DNA of 64,000 nucleotides, from contig NZ_JAHSPG010000002.1 in assembly GCF_019130065.1 (NCBI RefSeq), positions 124,001 through 188,000 on the forward strand, in the 5' to 3' direction. Below are positions 43,885 to 51,391 of this stretch, one piece after another (the first letter of the stretch is position 1; each line of letters starts with the position of its first letter). Origin of the DNA: Pinibacter aurantiacus (GTDB taxonomy: Bacteria; Bacteroidota; Bacteroidia; Chitinophagales; Chitinophagaceae). The translations under genes and the position numbers were made by a program. Below the pieces are notes generated by a model. That model did not search any database. It saw nothing but the letters and a program-made list of their open reading frames with translations, and was not told the origin of the DNA.

Positions 43885-44955
43885 ATGAACTACCTAATCA
43901 CGAAACAACCGAAAAGCAAGGGGATTGCAATTTTATTAGTCATATTGTTTGGACCACTCGGAATGTTCTATTCTACAATTGCCGGCGGATTAACAATGAC
44001 CTTAGCTGCGCCGATATTAGTACTTAGTTTATTTGGGAAGGCTTGGTCAAGCCATGATTTCGCATTTAATATGCTCGGAGTTCTTTGGACTTTTTTGTCT
44101 TATATTCTTTGCTTTCTTTGGGCAGTCTCAGCAGTTAAAGATTATAACTCAAAAATTTTGACTGAAGCTTATGATAATAACTACCCCTCTATACCAACCG
44201 AGACCAAAGAAATGATTTATCAGAATTTGGAGAGAATTAAAAAGCTTCACGTAGATGGAATTCTCACGGATGAAATGTATGAACAACAAAAGAATGAATA
44301 CCTACACAGATTAGGGTTATTGGACCAATCTCAAACATCCTTGGAGTATCAAGTGGAATTTGATAAAACGTTTAGAAGGAATCGTAATGCATATAAGAGT
44401 TGGATTATTGTTCTTTTAGTTGTCGGTCTAATAGGGACTTGGTTGATTTTGTGGGCAGATAATCGTAATAAAAAGCAAGAATCAATCACACAGACTAAGA
44501 CCATTGATTATAGCTCGCCTGAAGAAAAAGTAACTGAATCGATTAGACAAACAACTGATTTTGATGCTTCAAAAAAAGTTCTCACAGAGCCACTTCCCGA
44601 CCCAATTCTCAATACTGACGCCATTCGAATTAATATTAAAGAGAAGGGAATTTCTGGATTTAAAGTAAACTCTGCTTCAGATGGAACTAATATTGAAAGC
44701 TCAAGCTATTTCATCTTTACAGACAAAAATATTTATTTGATAAAAAACGATGTCCCAATAAAATACTGGCGCGTAATTAAAACTATTGTTGGTCCAAACG
44801 GAGAAGGAGATGAAATAATAACAAAGGAAGGTGATAATTTCATTTTGTTCGGATCTGTTAGAATTGTCAATAAGCAAAATGAAGAAATAGGCTATGATGG
44901 CGACTTTTGTAACATTGAGGAAGTAGAATTGAATTCTAAATACATTAAGAAGTAA
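43885..44955 (+). CDS. Membrane protein with a SHOCT-like segment
   Basis: About 356 residues from the ATG at 43885. Two or three membrane segments in the first 90 residues, then a SHOCT-like motif (IYQNLERIKKLHVDGILTDEMYEQQKNEYLHRLGLL, residues about 112-147), another membrane segment (SWIIVLLVVGLIGTWLILWA) and a soluble beta-rich C-terminal domain outside. SHOCT modules occur in accessory proteins that oligomerise. Function unknown; co-regulated with the XRE gene. Confidence 0.65.
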   Translation: MNYLITKQPKSKGIAILLVILFGPLGMFYSTIAGGLTMTLAAPILVLSLFGKAWSSHDFAFNMLGVLWTFLSYILCFLWAVSAVKDYNSKILTEAYDNNYPSIPTETKEMIYQNLERIKKLHVDGILTDEMYEQQKNEYLHRLGLLDQSQTSLEYQVEFDKTFRRNRNAYKSWIIVLLVVGLIGTWLILWADNRNKKQESITQTKTIDYSSPEEKVTESIRQTTDFDASKKVLTEPLPDPILNTDAIRINIKEKGISGFKVNSASDGTNIESSSYFIFTDKNIYLIKNDVPIKYWRVIKTIVGPNGEGDEIITKEGDNFILFGSVRIVNKQNEEIGYDGDFCNIEEVELNSKYIKK

Positions 44956-45016
44956 TTGAATTTTATTTAATCATAGGTTTGGCATTGATTTACATTCAAT
45001 GAAGGAAAAGACTTTT

Positions 45017-45049
45017 CGAACCTCTTCAACGAAGGGGTTCGTACCTTTG
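45017..45049 (+). promoter_or_regulatory. 11-bp inverted repeat abutting a -7 promoter element
   Basis: CGAACCTCTTC (45017-45027), loop AAC, GAAGGGGTTCG (45031-45041) with one G-T pair, immediately followed by TACCTTTG (45042-45049), a TAnnTTTG element, 22 bases before the deiminase ATG at 45072. A bound protein here would block the promoter. Confidence 0.55.
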
Positions 45050-45071
45050 CATTATTCCCACATTACAAATA

Positions 45072-46070
45072 ATGCAAACAGACTATTCAAAAGTTAATAA
45101 TCTTTTATTGGCTTATCCAGAAAAGTTTTACAACGAGTATGAATCACTTACTGCGTTTTATGATAGCCTAATAGATATAATTCCTAATTCAATCCAGCTA
45201 TGGGTTATATGTAATAATCAATCCTCGATCGAAAAGCTCAAACAAAAATTTTATTACAAAAAGATCAATCCGTTAGGTATTAAAGGATGGGATGAAATCT
45301 GGTTGCGTGATTGTATTGGATTGAAAAGAGAAAACGAAATAATTAAACCCTACTACCATCCGAACTATTGCGAAATGGCAGAACCTGGTTTTTATAATTA
45401 TTATTATAAAATAAATAAGCTCTCAAAGATCATCATTAAAGAATGTATTTCAGAAAAAATAATAAACCTGCCATTGCGATTGGATGGCGGCAATTTTGTA
45501 AATAACGGCAGCATTGCTTTTTTGACTGATAAGGTGGTTGTAGATAACAGGGAGTTGTCCAAAAGTGAGATTACTGCCATTATAAAAGATTTTACAGGCT
45601 TACAGGCAATCATTCTCCCAAGAAGTTTAAATGACAGTGTTGGGCACTTAGATTCATTACTTTCTTTTACGACCAACAACAAAGCATGTATTTCAAATTA
45701 CCCTTCATTACCTTTTTTGAAACAGGATATTGAACTTTTGTATAAAATAAGAGCAGTGCTGGAAGAAGAAAAAATTGAGGTGTTTGAAATTCACGACAGG
45801 CCAATAGATGAAGCGGTTGCCTGTAATTGTTATTTGAAAAATAAAAAAGCCTGTTTCTCAACTGCAAGGGGTAATTACCTGAATTTTCTAAGGCTTAACA
45901 ACACTATTATTTTGCCAGAGTATACTTTGCCAACTCAAAGGGAAACCAAATATTACAATTCAATAAATAAAGAAATATTGGAAAACCAAGGGTTTGAAGT
46001 AGTTGGCATTAACTGTGACCAACTATCAAAAAAAGGTGGTTCATTACACTGCATTAGCTATGCATTTTGA
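45072..46070 (+). CDS. Agmatine deiminase / peptidyl-arginine deiminase family protein
   Basis: 332 residues of the PAD_porph/agmatine deiminase family (pentein fold). The catalytic set looks complete: WLRDCIG near residue 79, LDGGNF near 140, the histidine in GHLDSLL (near 194), and the nucleophile cysteine in KKGGSLHCISY at the C-terminus. Family members hydrolyse the guanidino group of agmatine or arginine. Chromosomal homologues serve polyamine synthesis, but here it is island cargo with no polyamine gene beside it, so another guanidino substrate or a defence effector role is possible. Confidence 0.83.
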   Translation: MQTDYSKVNNLLLAYPEKFYNEYESLTAFYDSLIDIIPNSIQLWVICNNQSSIEKLKQKFYYKKINPLGIKGWDEIWLRDCIGLKRENEIIKPYYHPNYCEMAEPGFYNYYYKINKLSKIIIKECISEKIINLPLRLDGGNFVNNGSIAFLTDKVVVDNRELSKSEITAIIKDFTGLQAIILPRSLNDSVGHLDSLLSFTTNNKACISNYPSLPFLKQDIELLYKIRAVLEEEKIEVFEIHDRPIDEAVACNCYLKNKKACFSTARGNYLNFLRLNNTIILPEYTLPTQRETKYYNSINKEILENQGFEVVGINCDQLSKKGGSLHCISYAF

Positions 46071-46255
46071 GAATCTGAGAATTTTTTAAAAGGAAATTTT
46101 TAAATTTCCGCTGGACTAATGCGGATCTCCAGTGATTCGTAAAAAGTTGCTGGTAGAAAATTAAAGACTGTAGTACTTGAGAACTTACATTTTGACAAAT
46201 TTTATTAATTTGAGAAGTGAACCAGTGGAATTCATTCACAAACAACCCCCTTTTA

Positions 46256-47344
46256 ATGCTTACAACATCCGCATTGTATTATCCGCATACTAAGATTGCT
46301 GATAAAAACTTAATAAAAAGTTCTTTATTGCTATGGGATCAAGTAGAATATATCACTCCTTCTAATAATTGGACTCACGAGCGGTTTGAATCAAAGGTAT
46401 TTAACGAAGCTATAGATTTGATTGCGAGGCCGCATTTTCCAACTCAAAGTGAAAGAAAAGTAGCCCACAACAAAATAAAATCATTGGTTGAGGAAGGGCT
46501 TCCAGAATGGTTCTTTTTAGACGTGATGAAGAATATAAAAAATCCTCAATTATACACTTTCTATCCAGATAAATTTAGTCAAGAAACTTGGGAACTACTT
46601 GAAAGAAAGGTCTTAGCAAAATTTGACCGAAGAAATTCTGATTATTCTTCTTCTCCTTACTTTGGACTAATAATGATGTCATTGTTAGCTGATTCCTGCG
46701 CTGGTGAGACGAAAAGAAAAATCACCGATAGAACAGATGCCTACGCTTGGTTACAAAAATATAGCACTAATCAACTTGGAGGGCAATATATAAAGCATAT
46801 GGATATAAGTCAAGTTGCACCTGCCTACGAAAGGCTTGTTACCTTATCCATAAAGGTTATTAATACTGATGGCATTTCTATTAAAAGCCTAGTGGCCATG
46901 AGAAAAAGAGAGTTAAACTCATCGTCACCAGACTATAGGAAGTTTCGAATGAATTATCTATCAAAAGTAGATGGGTATATTAGAGAGCTTTCGAAATTTA
47001 ACAAGAAATCAGATTTCAAAGAGATTGAAAGGCAATTTCAAAAAGATATGGAAAGCGATTTACAAGATTTGCGAGAGGAGTTGAATTTGACAAAAAAACA
47101 ACTACTTTTTTCAAAAGAGGTAGGGGTGGCCGTTTTAGCAACTGTTGGGGCTTTGACTACTCAGGTTGCAGGGCTAACAGATCTTGCTTCATCTTTGAGT
47201 TCTATAGGTGTAGGTGCATTGATAAATACGGGTTACAAGCAAAAAGCAGAAAGAAGAAAAATTTTCCGCTCAAATTCAATGTCTTGGCTGTATTTGGCTA
47301 ATAGGAGAGAGACTCAATTTGATCCCAGAAAAATTATCATTTAG
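46256..47344 (+). CDS. DUF6236-like protein
   Basis: 362 residues from the ATG at 46256 (a GTG at 46217 would add 13 residues). The N-terminus SALYYPHTKIADKNLIKSSLLLWDQVEYITP and the internal DAYAWLQKY segment are as in DUF6236 proteins, a family of unknown function found in accessory regions. A long helical part (residues 270-320) is followed by a hydrophobic segment (VAVLATVGALTTQVAGL). Last cargo gene before the right att site. Confidence 0.62.
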   Translation: MLTTSALYYPHTKIADKNLIKSSLLLWDQVEYITPSNNWTHERFESKVFNEAIDLIARPHFPTQSERKVAHNKIKSLVEEGLPEWFFLDVMKNIKNPQLYTFYPDKFSQETWELLERKVLAKFDRRNSDYSSSPYFGLIMMSLLADSCAGETKRKITDRTDAYAWLQKYSTNQLGGQYIKHMDISQVAPAYERLVTLSIKVINTDGISIKSLVAMRKRELNSSSPDYRKFRMNYLSKVDGYIRELSKFNKKSDFKEIERQFQKDMESDLQDLREELNLTKKQLLFSKEVGVAVLATVGALTTQVAGLTDLASSLSSIGVGALINTGYKQKAERRKIFRSNSMSWLYLANRRETQFDPRKIII

Positions 47345-47386
47345 AGGCTTAAGGACATGACAGTTATTTTTTTAAATAAAAAGGGC

Positions 47387-47420
47387 AAAAAAATCGAAAT
47401 ACAAATTTTCGATTTTTCTT
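47387..47420. terminator. Terminator at the right island end
   Basis: Stem AAAAATCGAAA/TTTTCGATTTTT with an ACAAA-type loop and T-run on the plus strand. 42 bases downstream of the DUF6236-like gene. Confidence 0.75.
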
Positions 47421-47431
47421 TAAAAACTATG

Positions 47432-47451
47432 GGACAACTCAACGGACAACC
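47432..47451. promoter_or_regulatory. Possible integrase arm-type site, right
   Basis: GGACAACTCAACGGACAACC, a close relative of 27532-27551, located 50 bases inside the right att repeat. Confidence 0.4.
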
Positions 47452-47501
47452 AGAAACAAAAATGACCCACAAGGGGCCATTCGCGCGGAAAATTTCGAAA
47501 A

Positions 47502-47518
47502 TTTGTAGTCCCGACAAG
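47502..47518. other. attR: 17-bp direct repeat in the tRNA-Arg 3' end
   Basis: TTTGTAGTCCCGACAAG, identical to 27386-27402. It covers the tRNA-Arg acceptor 3' strand and half the T-stem. The island therefore keeps the tRNA whole on the right side. Confidence 0.85.
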
Positions 47519-47577
47519 AATCGAACTTGTATCTAGAGTTTAGGAAACTCCTATTCTATCCATTGAACTACGGGACC
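47506..47577 (-). tRNA. tRNA-Arg (anticodon CCT)
   Basis: 72 nt without encoded CCA. Acceptor GGTCCCG/CGGGACT (G-T first pair), D-stem GTTC/GAAT, anticodon stem GGAGT/ACTCT with loop TTCCTAA (anticodon CCT), T-stem ACAAG/CTTGT with loop TTCGATT. Its 3' end is the island attachment site. Its first 59 nt are repeated upstream (47820-47907) with a GIY-YIG gene between the copies. The original terminator is probably at 27345-27382. Confidence 0.92.
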
Positions 47578-47819
47578 GTTATTAAAATTTTTTGCAAATA
47601 TCTTCTACCTGCACCAGTTTTCCAATATTTCTCTTTTAAAATTGCTTGATCTCTTGTGTCGAACGGTTCAAAATACACAATTCTAAAAGGAGCATAGTGC
47701 TTATTTGATTTTGTTTTTAATGAATTATGTTGTTTTAAACGAACTTCTAAATTTTCACAATGTCCTTTATAAAAATAATCTGGAAAATTGATGCATTGAA
47801 TAACATATGCAAAGTACAT
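47568..47819 (-). CDS. GIY-YIG endonuclease, inserted between tRNA-Arg copies
   Basis: 83 residues of the stand-alone GIY-YIG nuclease family: AYVIQ and YFYKG for the GIY and YIG strands, Arg in VRLKQHN, catalytic Glu in LKEKYWK, and AGRRYLQK near the end. It starts with ATG directly after the T-loop of the broken tRNA copy (47820), and ends inside the intact tRNA: its last codons and the TAG stop are the tRNA's first ten bases. Such small genes recur beside RNA genes in Bacteroidetes, as I recall, consistent with a homing-type mobile element. Confidence 0.83.
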   Translation of the reverse strand: MYFAYVIQCINFPDYFYKGHCENLEVRLKQHNSLKTKSNKHYAPFRIVYFEPFDTRDQAILKEKYWKTGAGRRYLQKILITVP

Positions 47820-47907
47820 AATCGAACTTGTATCTAGAGTTTAGGAAACTCCTATTCCCCGCCCGAACGCCGTTCAGGCGGGCGGGTATCCATTGAACTA
47901 CGGGACC
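47820..47907 (-). pseudogene. Truncated tRNA-Arg copy with a 29-bp insertion
   Basis: The first 59 nt of tRNA-Arg (G1 to the end of the T-loop), identical to 47519-47577 except for a 29-bp insertion after the D-loop segment AATGGATA. The T-stem 3' strand and acceptor 3' strand are missing; the GIY-YIG start codon follows at once. It cannot make a functional tRNA. Confidence 0.88.
47858..47886. repeat. 29-bp GC-rich palindrome inserted in the tRNA copy
   Basis: On the minus strand it begins CCCGCCCGCCTGAAC and ends GTTCGGGCGGG; 11-base arms (one T-G pair) around a GGC loop. A precise insertion relative to the intact tRNA copy, with no clear target duplication. Much more GC-rich than its surroundings; it looks like a mobile palindromic unit. 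Confidence 0.7.
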
Positions 47908-47957
47908 AGATTGAAACTTCAATTGCTGAAATTCAAAATCTTTGCAAATATCAGAGA

Positions 47958-48048
47958 TTCAAAGTAAAAAGTAAAAATTAAAAAGTCAAAAACAAGACTG
48001 CAAACCAACGTTCCATTTTTTGACTTTTCACTTTTGACTTTTTACTTC
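47958..48048. repeat. AAAGTAAAAAGTAAAAATT intergenic inverted repeat
   Basis: AAAGTAAAAAGTAAAAATTAAAAAGTCAAAA at the left and TTTTGACTTTTCACTTTTGACTTTTTACTT at the right. The right end reaches the last codon and stop of the oxidoreductase gene (48042). A half copy is at 51240-51268. Confidence 0.6.
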
Positions 48049-49115
48049 TTCCTCGGCTTCGCTCTTTCATACTGCGACGGCCACGGAATATCAACTCCCA
48101 ATGTTTGCGCGGCATGAAGCGGAAAGTAAGGATCACGAAGAAGTTCTCTCGCCATTACGATCACGTCTGCCTGGCCATTTTGTAAAATACTTTCGGCATG
48201 CTCCGCTGTGGTGATGAGACCGACGGCTCCGGTTAAAATGCCGGTTTCTTCCTTTATTTTTTCTGCGAAGGGAACCTGGTAACCGGGTGATAAAGGAATT
48301 TTTTGCTCATGTGACAAGCCGCCGGAGGACGTGTCGATCAAATCAACACCTTCGGCTTTAAGCATTGCGGCAAGCTTCACGCTTTCTTCAATGTTCCAGC
48401 CGCCGTCTACCCAATCGCTTCCGGAAATGCGAACAAACAAGGGATTGCTTTTGGGCCACTCTGTGTGAATGGCTTCTATTATTTCCAGTAAAAATCTTAT
48501 CCTGTTTTCAAAGCTGCCGCCATATTCATCTGAGCGGTGATTGGATAATGGCGATAAAAATTCATGAATCAAATAGCCATGTGCGGCATGTATTTCAATT
48601 ACTTTAAAGCCAGCTTTCACGGCTCTTTTTGCCGCTTCCTTAAAATCTATAGCGAGTTTTTTTATTTCGTCAACAGTTAGTGCTTTCGGTTTTTCATAAT
48701 GCTCCTGGAAAGGAATTTCAGAAGGCGCGACGGTTTGCCAGCCGCCGTCTTTCACTCGTATTTGTGTGGCGCCCTTCCATGGCGAAAGCGAACTTGCCTT
48801 TCTTCCTGCATGCGCCAGTTGAATGCCTGCCACTGCGCCATGCTCATGAATGAATTCTACTATCTGCTCCAGCTTTTCTATATGTTCATCTTTCCAGATG
48901 CCGAGATCATCGGGTGAAATGCGCCCCTCGGGATTAACGGCTGTGGCTTCTGTAATGATCAGCCCGGCGCCTCCGACAGCACGGCTCCCCAAGTGCACAA
49001 GGTGCCAGTCATTTGCAAAACCGTCAACGGAAGAATATTCGCACATGGGCGACACAACAATTCTGTTTCTAAACGTAACCTCTTTAATGGTGAGTGTTTC
49101 AAATAATTTTGCCAT
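48042..49115 (-). CDS. NADH:flavin oxidoreductase, Old Yellow Enzyme (YqjM-like)
   Basis: 357 residues. FMN-dependent ene-reductase fold. Landmarks: VVSPMCEYSS with the Cys that tunes FMN, QLAHAGRK, the catalytic His pair in IHAAHGYLIHEFLSP, YGGSFENRIRF and the C-terminal VIMARELLRDPYFP. YqjM-class enzymes reduce the C=C bond of enones and quinones in oxidative stress. Physiological substrate unknown. Monocistronic. Confidence 0.9.
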   Translation of the reverse strand: MAKLFETLTIKEVTFRNRIVVSPMCEYSSVDGFANDWHLVHLGSRAVGGAGLIITEATAVNPEGRISPDDLGIWKDEHIEKLEQIVEFIHEHGAVAGIQLAHAGRKASSLSPWKGATQIRVKDGGWQTVAPSEIPFQEHYEKPKALTVDEIKKLAIDFKEAAKRAVKAGFKVIEIHAAHGYLIHEFLSPLSNHRSDEYGGSFENRIRFLLEIIEAIHTEWPKSNPLFVRISGSDWVDGGWNIEESVKLAAMLKAEGVDLIDTSSGGLSHEQKIPLSPGYQVPFAEKIKEETGILTGAVGLITTAEHAESILQNGQADVIVMARELLRDPYFPLHAAQTLGVDIPWPSQYERAKPRKK

Positions 49116-49192
49116 TTCCTCTTTGTTTATAATACAAGGTAACTAAAAGGCAATTGAAAATTGAAAGTTGAAAATGGGCGGGTGCGGGGAAT

Positions 49193-49362
49193 GGCACACG
49201 GATGACACGGATTGGACGGATTTACACGGATTCTTTCTGAACTCACGAATTATTGTTTTGGTTAGTTTAATGTGAAGCCCATTCAGTTATTCTGTTACTC
49301 AGATATTTAGTTCTTAGCAACAAATCTGTGTAAATCCGTCTAATCCGTGTCATCCGTGTGCC
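49193..49362. repeat. 170-bp intergenic inverted repeat, GGCACACGGATGACACGGATT family
   Basis: GGCACACGGATGACACGGATT at the left end, its inverse AATCCGTGTCATCCGTGTGCC at the right, with further TTTACACGGATT / AATCTGTGTAAAT pairs inside. A half copy is at 11936-11975. Confidence 0.75.
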
Positions 49363-49366
49363 AATA

Positions 49367-49396
49367 AAAAAACCCCGGAAATTCCGGGGCTTTTCA
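49367..49396 (-). terminator. Terminator of greA
   Basis: Stem CCCCGGAA/TTCCGGGG followed on the minus strand by TTTTTTT. 18 bases past the greA stop. Confidence 0.85.
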
Positions 49397-49413
49397 AACA
49401 ATTTAAGGCAAGT

Positions 49414-49887
49414 TTAAGCTGATATGCTTTCAATCTTGAATTGAATGACACCTGCAGGCGCCTGCACTTCTGCAACTTCACCTTTCTTTTTGCCAAGCAA
49501 TCCCTGTCCGATAGGAGAACCCACGGAAATTTTGCCGGATTTAAGATCAGCTTCCTTCTCAGATACTATTTGATAAGTAACTGATTTTTTAGTTTTTATA
49601 TTGGTAACTGTTACTTTGGTCAATATGGAAACTTTGCTGGTATCGATCGCGTCAGCATCCAGGATTCTGGCAATAGCAAGATCACTTTCAAACTTTTTGA
49701 TCTTCGCCTCCAGCATCCCTTGAGCCTCTTTGGCCGCATCGTATTCTGCATTTTCACGTAAATCACCTTTTTCACGAGCTTCAGCAATAGCTTTTGAAGC
49801 GGCAGGTCTTTCTACCGTTTTCATGTGGTGCAAATCGATCTTCATTTGCTCCAGCGTTTCTTTACTTACATAAATTACATCAGACAT
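49414..49887 (-). CDS. greA: Transcription elongation factor GreA
   Basis: 157 residues. Stimulates RNA cleavage by backtracked RNA polymerase. N-terminal coiled coil with the acidic tip (EAREKGDLRENAEYDAAKEAQ; catalytic Asp/Glu in GDLRENAEYD) and C-terminal FKBP-like domain (SVGSPIGQGLLGKKKGEVAEV). A Shine-Dalgarno-like AGGAGGG lies six bases before the ATG, unusual among the genes here. Own terminators up- and downstream make it monocistronic. Confidence 0.96.
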   Translation of the reverse strand: MSDVIYVSKETLEQMKIDLHHMKTVERPAASKAIAEAREKGDLRENAEYDAAKEAQGMLEAKIKKFESDLAIARILDADAIDTSKVSILTKVTVTNIKTKKSVTYQIVSEKEADLKSGKISVGSPIGQGLLGKKKGEVAEVQAPAGVIQFKIESISA

Positions 49888-49916
49888 AAAACCCTCCTTG
49901 TTTTAGACAGGAATGA

Positions 49917-49962
49917 AAAAAAGGGCAACGCTTTCAACATTAGTGAAAGCGTTGCCTTTTAA
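49917..49962 (-). terminator. Terminator of bshA
   Basis: Very strong stem AAAGGCAACGCTTTC / GAAAGCGTTGCCTTT with a short loop and T-run on the minus strand. 72 bases past the bshA stop and just before greA. Confidence 0.85.
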
Positions 49963-50033
49963 GTACTACGAAGATAATTAAATTTTGTTCAAAAAGTAAG
50001 TTTTATTTCCGCCAAAAAAGATTTACAATTTTT

Positions 50034-51152
50034 TTATAAAAACCTGTTATACAGCTCTTCATACTGCGGAACGATGTTGTGGATATCGAAGGTGGCGGCG
50101 TGTTTTGCAGCCCGTTTTTTAAACTCTTGTAGAACAGCATCTTCCTTTAAAATGTGAATCGCGTGTTCGCTCATTTCTTTTACATCACCTACATTGCTCA
50201 TGTAGCCTGTTTTGCCCTGCAACTGAATTTCCGGTATGCCACCAGCATTGGTGCTGATAACGGGAACGCCTGCTGCCATTGCTTCCAGCGCGGCCAAACC
50301 AAAGCTTTCATACTCGGAGGTTAGCAGAAACAGATCCGACACTGCCAGAATCTCTTCCATTTGCTCCTGTTTACCTACAAAACGGATATCGCTATACAGA
50401 TCGAGCTTACGGCACATTTCTTCTGCCATTGGCCTTTCCGGGCCATCCCCTACAAAAAGCAACTTTGCCGGCAGTTCTTTACGTATTTCTGCAAATACAT
50501 TTACAACGTCTGCTATACGCTTTACTTTTCTAAAGTTTGAAGCATGTAAAACGATCCTTTCATTATTCGGGGCGATCACTTTTTTGAAGGCGTCGATCGG
50601 TTTTTTACGGAAACGGCTAACATCTACGAAGTTGTGAATGACTTCTATGTCCTTCTCAATTTTGAAAAATTTAAAGGTTTCATCTTTCAGGTTTTGAGAA
50701 ACCGCAGTAATGGCATCACTTTCATTCATGGAGAATGTAACGACCGGAGCGTAGGTCTTGTCACGGCCAACCAATGTTATATCTGTACCGTGAAGCGTGG
50801 TGATCACAGGTATTTTGATGCCTTCTTTTTCGAGAATCTTTTTAGCCATATATGCCGCAGACGCGTGCGGAATGGCGTAATGCACATGCAACAGGTCGAG
50901 CTGGTGATTTATGGCAACATCTACCATCGCGCTGCTCAAAGCTGTTTCATAAGGGGGATAATCAAATAACGGATATGTGGGCACATGTACCTCGTGATAG
51001 AAAATATTTGCATTGAATTCATTAAGACGAACGGGCTGCTGATAAGTTATAAAGTGGACCTGGTGATTCTTATTTGCCAATGCTTTTCCTAATTCCGTCG
51101 CGAGTACTCCACTACCGCCAAAGGTGGGGTAGCATACTATTCCAATTCGCAT
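50034..51152 (-). CDS. bshA: N-acetyl-alpha-D-glucosaminyl L-malate synthase BshA
   Basis: 372 residues, GT4 glycosyltransferase that joins UDP-GlcNAc and L-malate in the first step of bacillithiol synthesis. BshA-type features: CYPTFGGSGVLATELG at the N-terminus, HVHYAIPHASAA, TTLHGTDITLVG, SNFRKVKR, and the E-x7-E motif region ESFGLAALEAMAAGVPV. BshB and BshC are not in the window. Presence of bacillithiol would agree with the DinB-family protein at 18519-19007. Confidence 0.92.
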   Translation of the reverse strand: MRIGIVCYPTFGGSGVLATELGKALANKNHQVHFITYQQPVRLNEFNANIFYHEVHVPTYPLFDYPPYETALSSAMVDVAINHQLDLLHVHYAIPHASAAYMAKKILEKEGIKIPVITTLHGTDITLVGRDKTYAPVVTFSMNESDAITAVSQNLKDETFKFFKIEKDIEVIHNFVDVSRFRKKPIDAFKKVIAPNNERIVLHASNFRKVKRIADVVNVFAEIRKELPAKLLFVGDGPERPMAEEMCRKLDLYSDIRFVGKQEQMEEILAVSDLFLLTSEYESFGLAALEAMAAGVPVISTNAGGIPEIQLQGKTGYMSNVGDVKEMSEHAIHILKEDAVLQEFKKRAAKHAATFDIHNIVPQYEELYNRFL

Positions 51153-51391
51153 AACAATTTATATTTATTAAGATAAAAGATTGCGAAGTTATTCAATTTT
51201 CAATTGAGCCATTTTTAAACAATTATTAATCAACAATCGAATAAGTAAAAAGTAAAAATTAAGAAGTAAAAAGAATATCCAATTTTGTGAACCATATGCT
51301 TTAGAAGCAGTTTAGCAACTGAAGATTTTGATTTTCGAATTTTGCCTTTTAACTTAACTCGAGTATCTTTCACACTGATTAATAGAATTTT

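Larger units (their letters stand above)
27386..47518. mobile_element. Genomic island integrated at tRNA-Arg(CCT)
   Basis: About 20.1 kb between 17-bp direct repeats. It carries integrase, HTH/excisionase-like protein, primase-like DUF3987 protein, KilAC protein, a Dnd-like four-gene operon and further cargo. No relaxase, type IV secretion, capsid or terminase genes are visible. Composition is visibly AT-richer than the flanks, and the long palindromes common in the flanks are missing. Best reading: a satellite-like or mobilisable element carrying defence genes. Confidence 0.85.
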
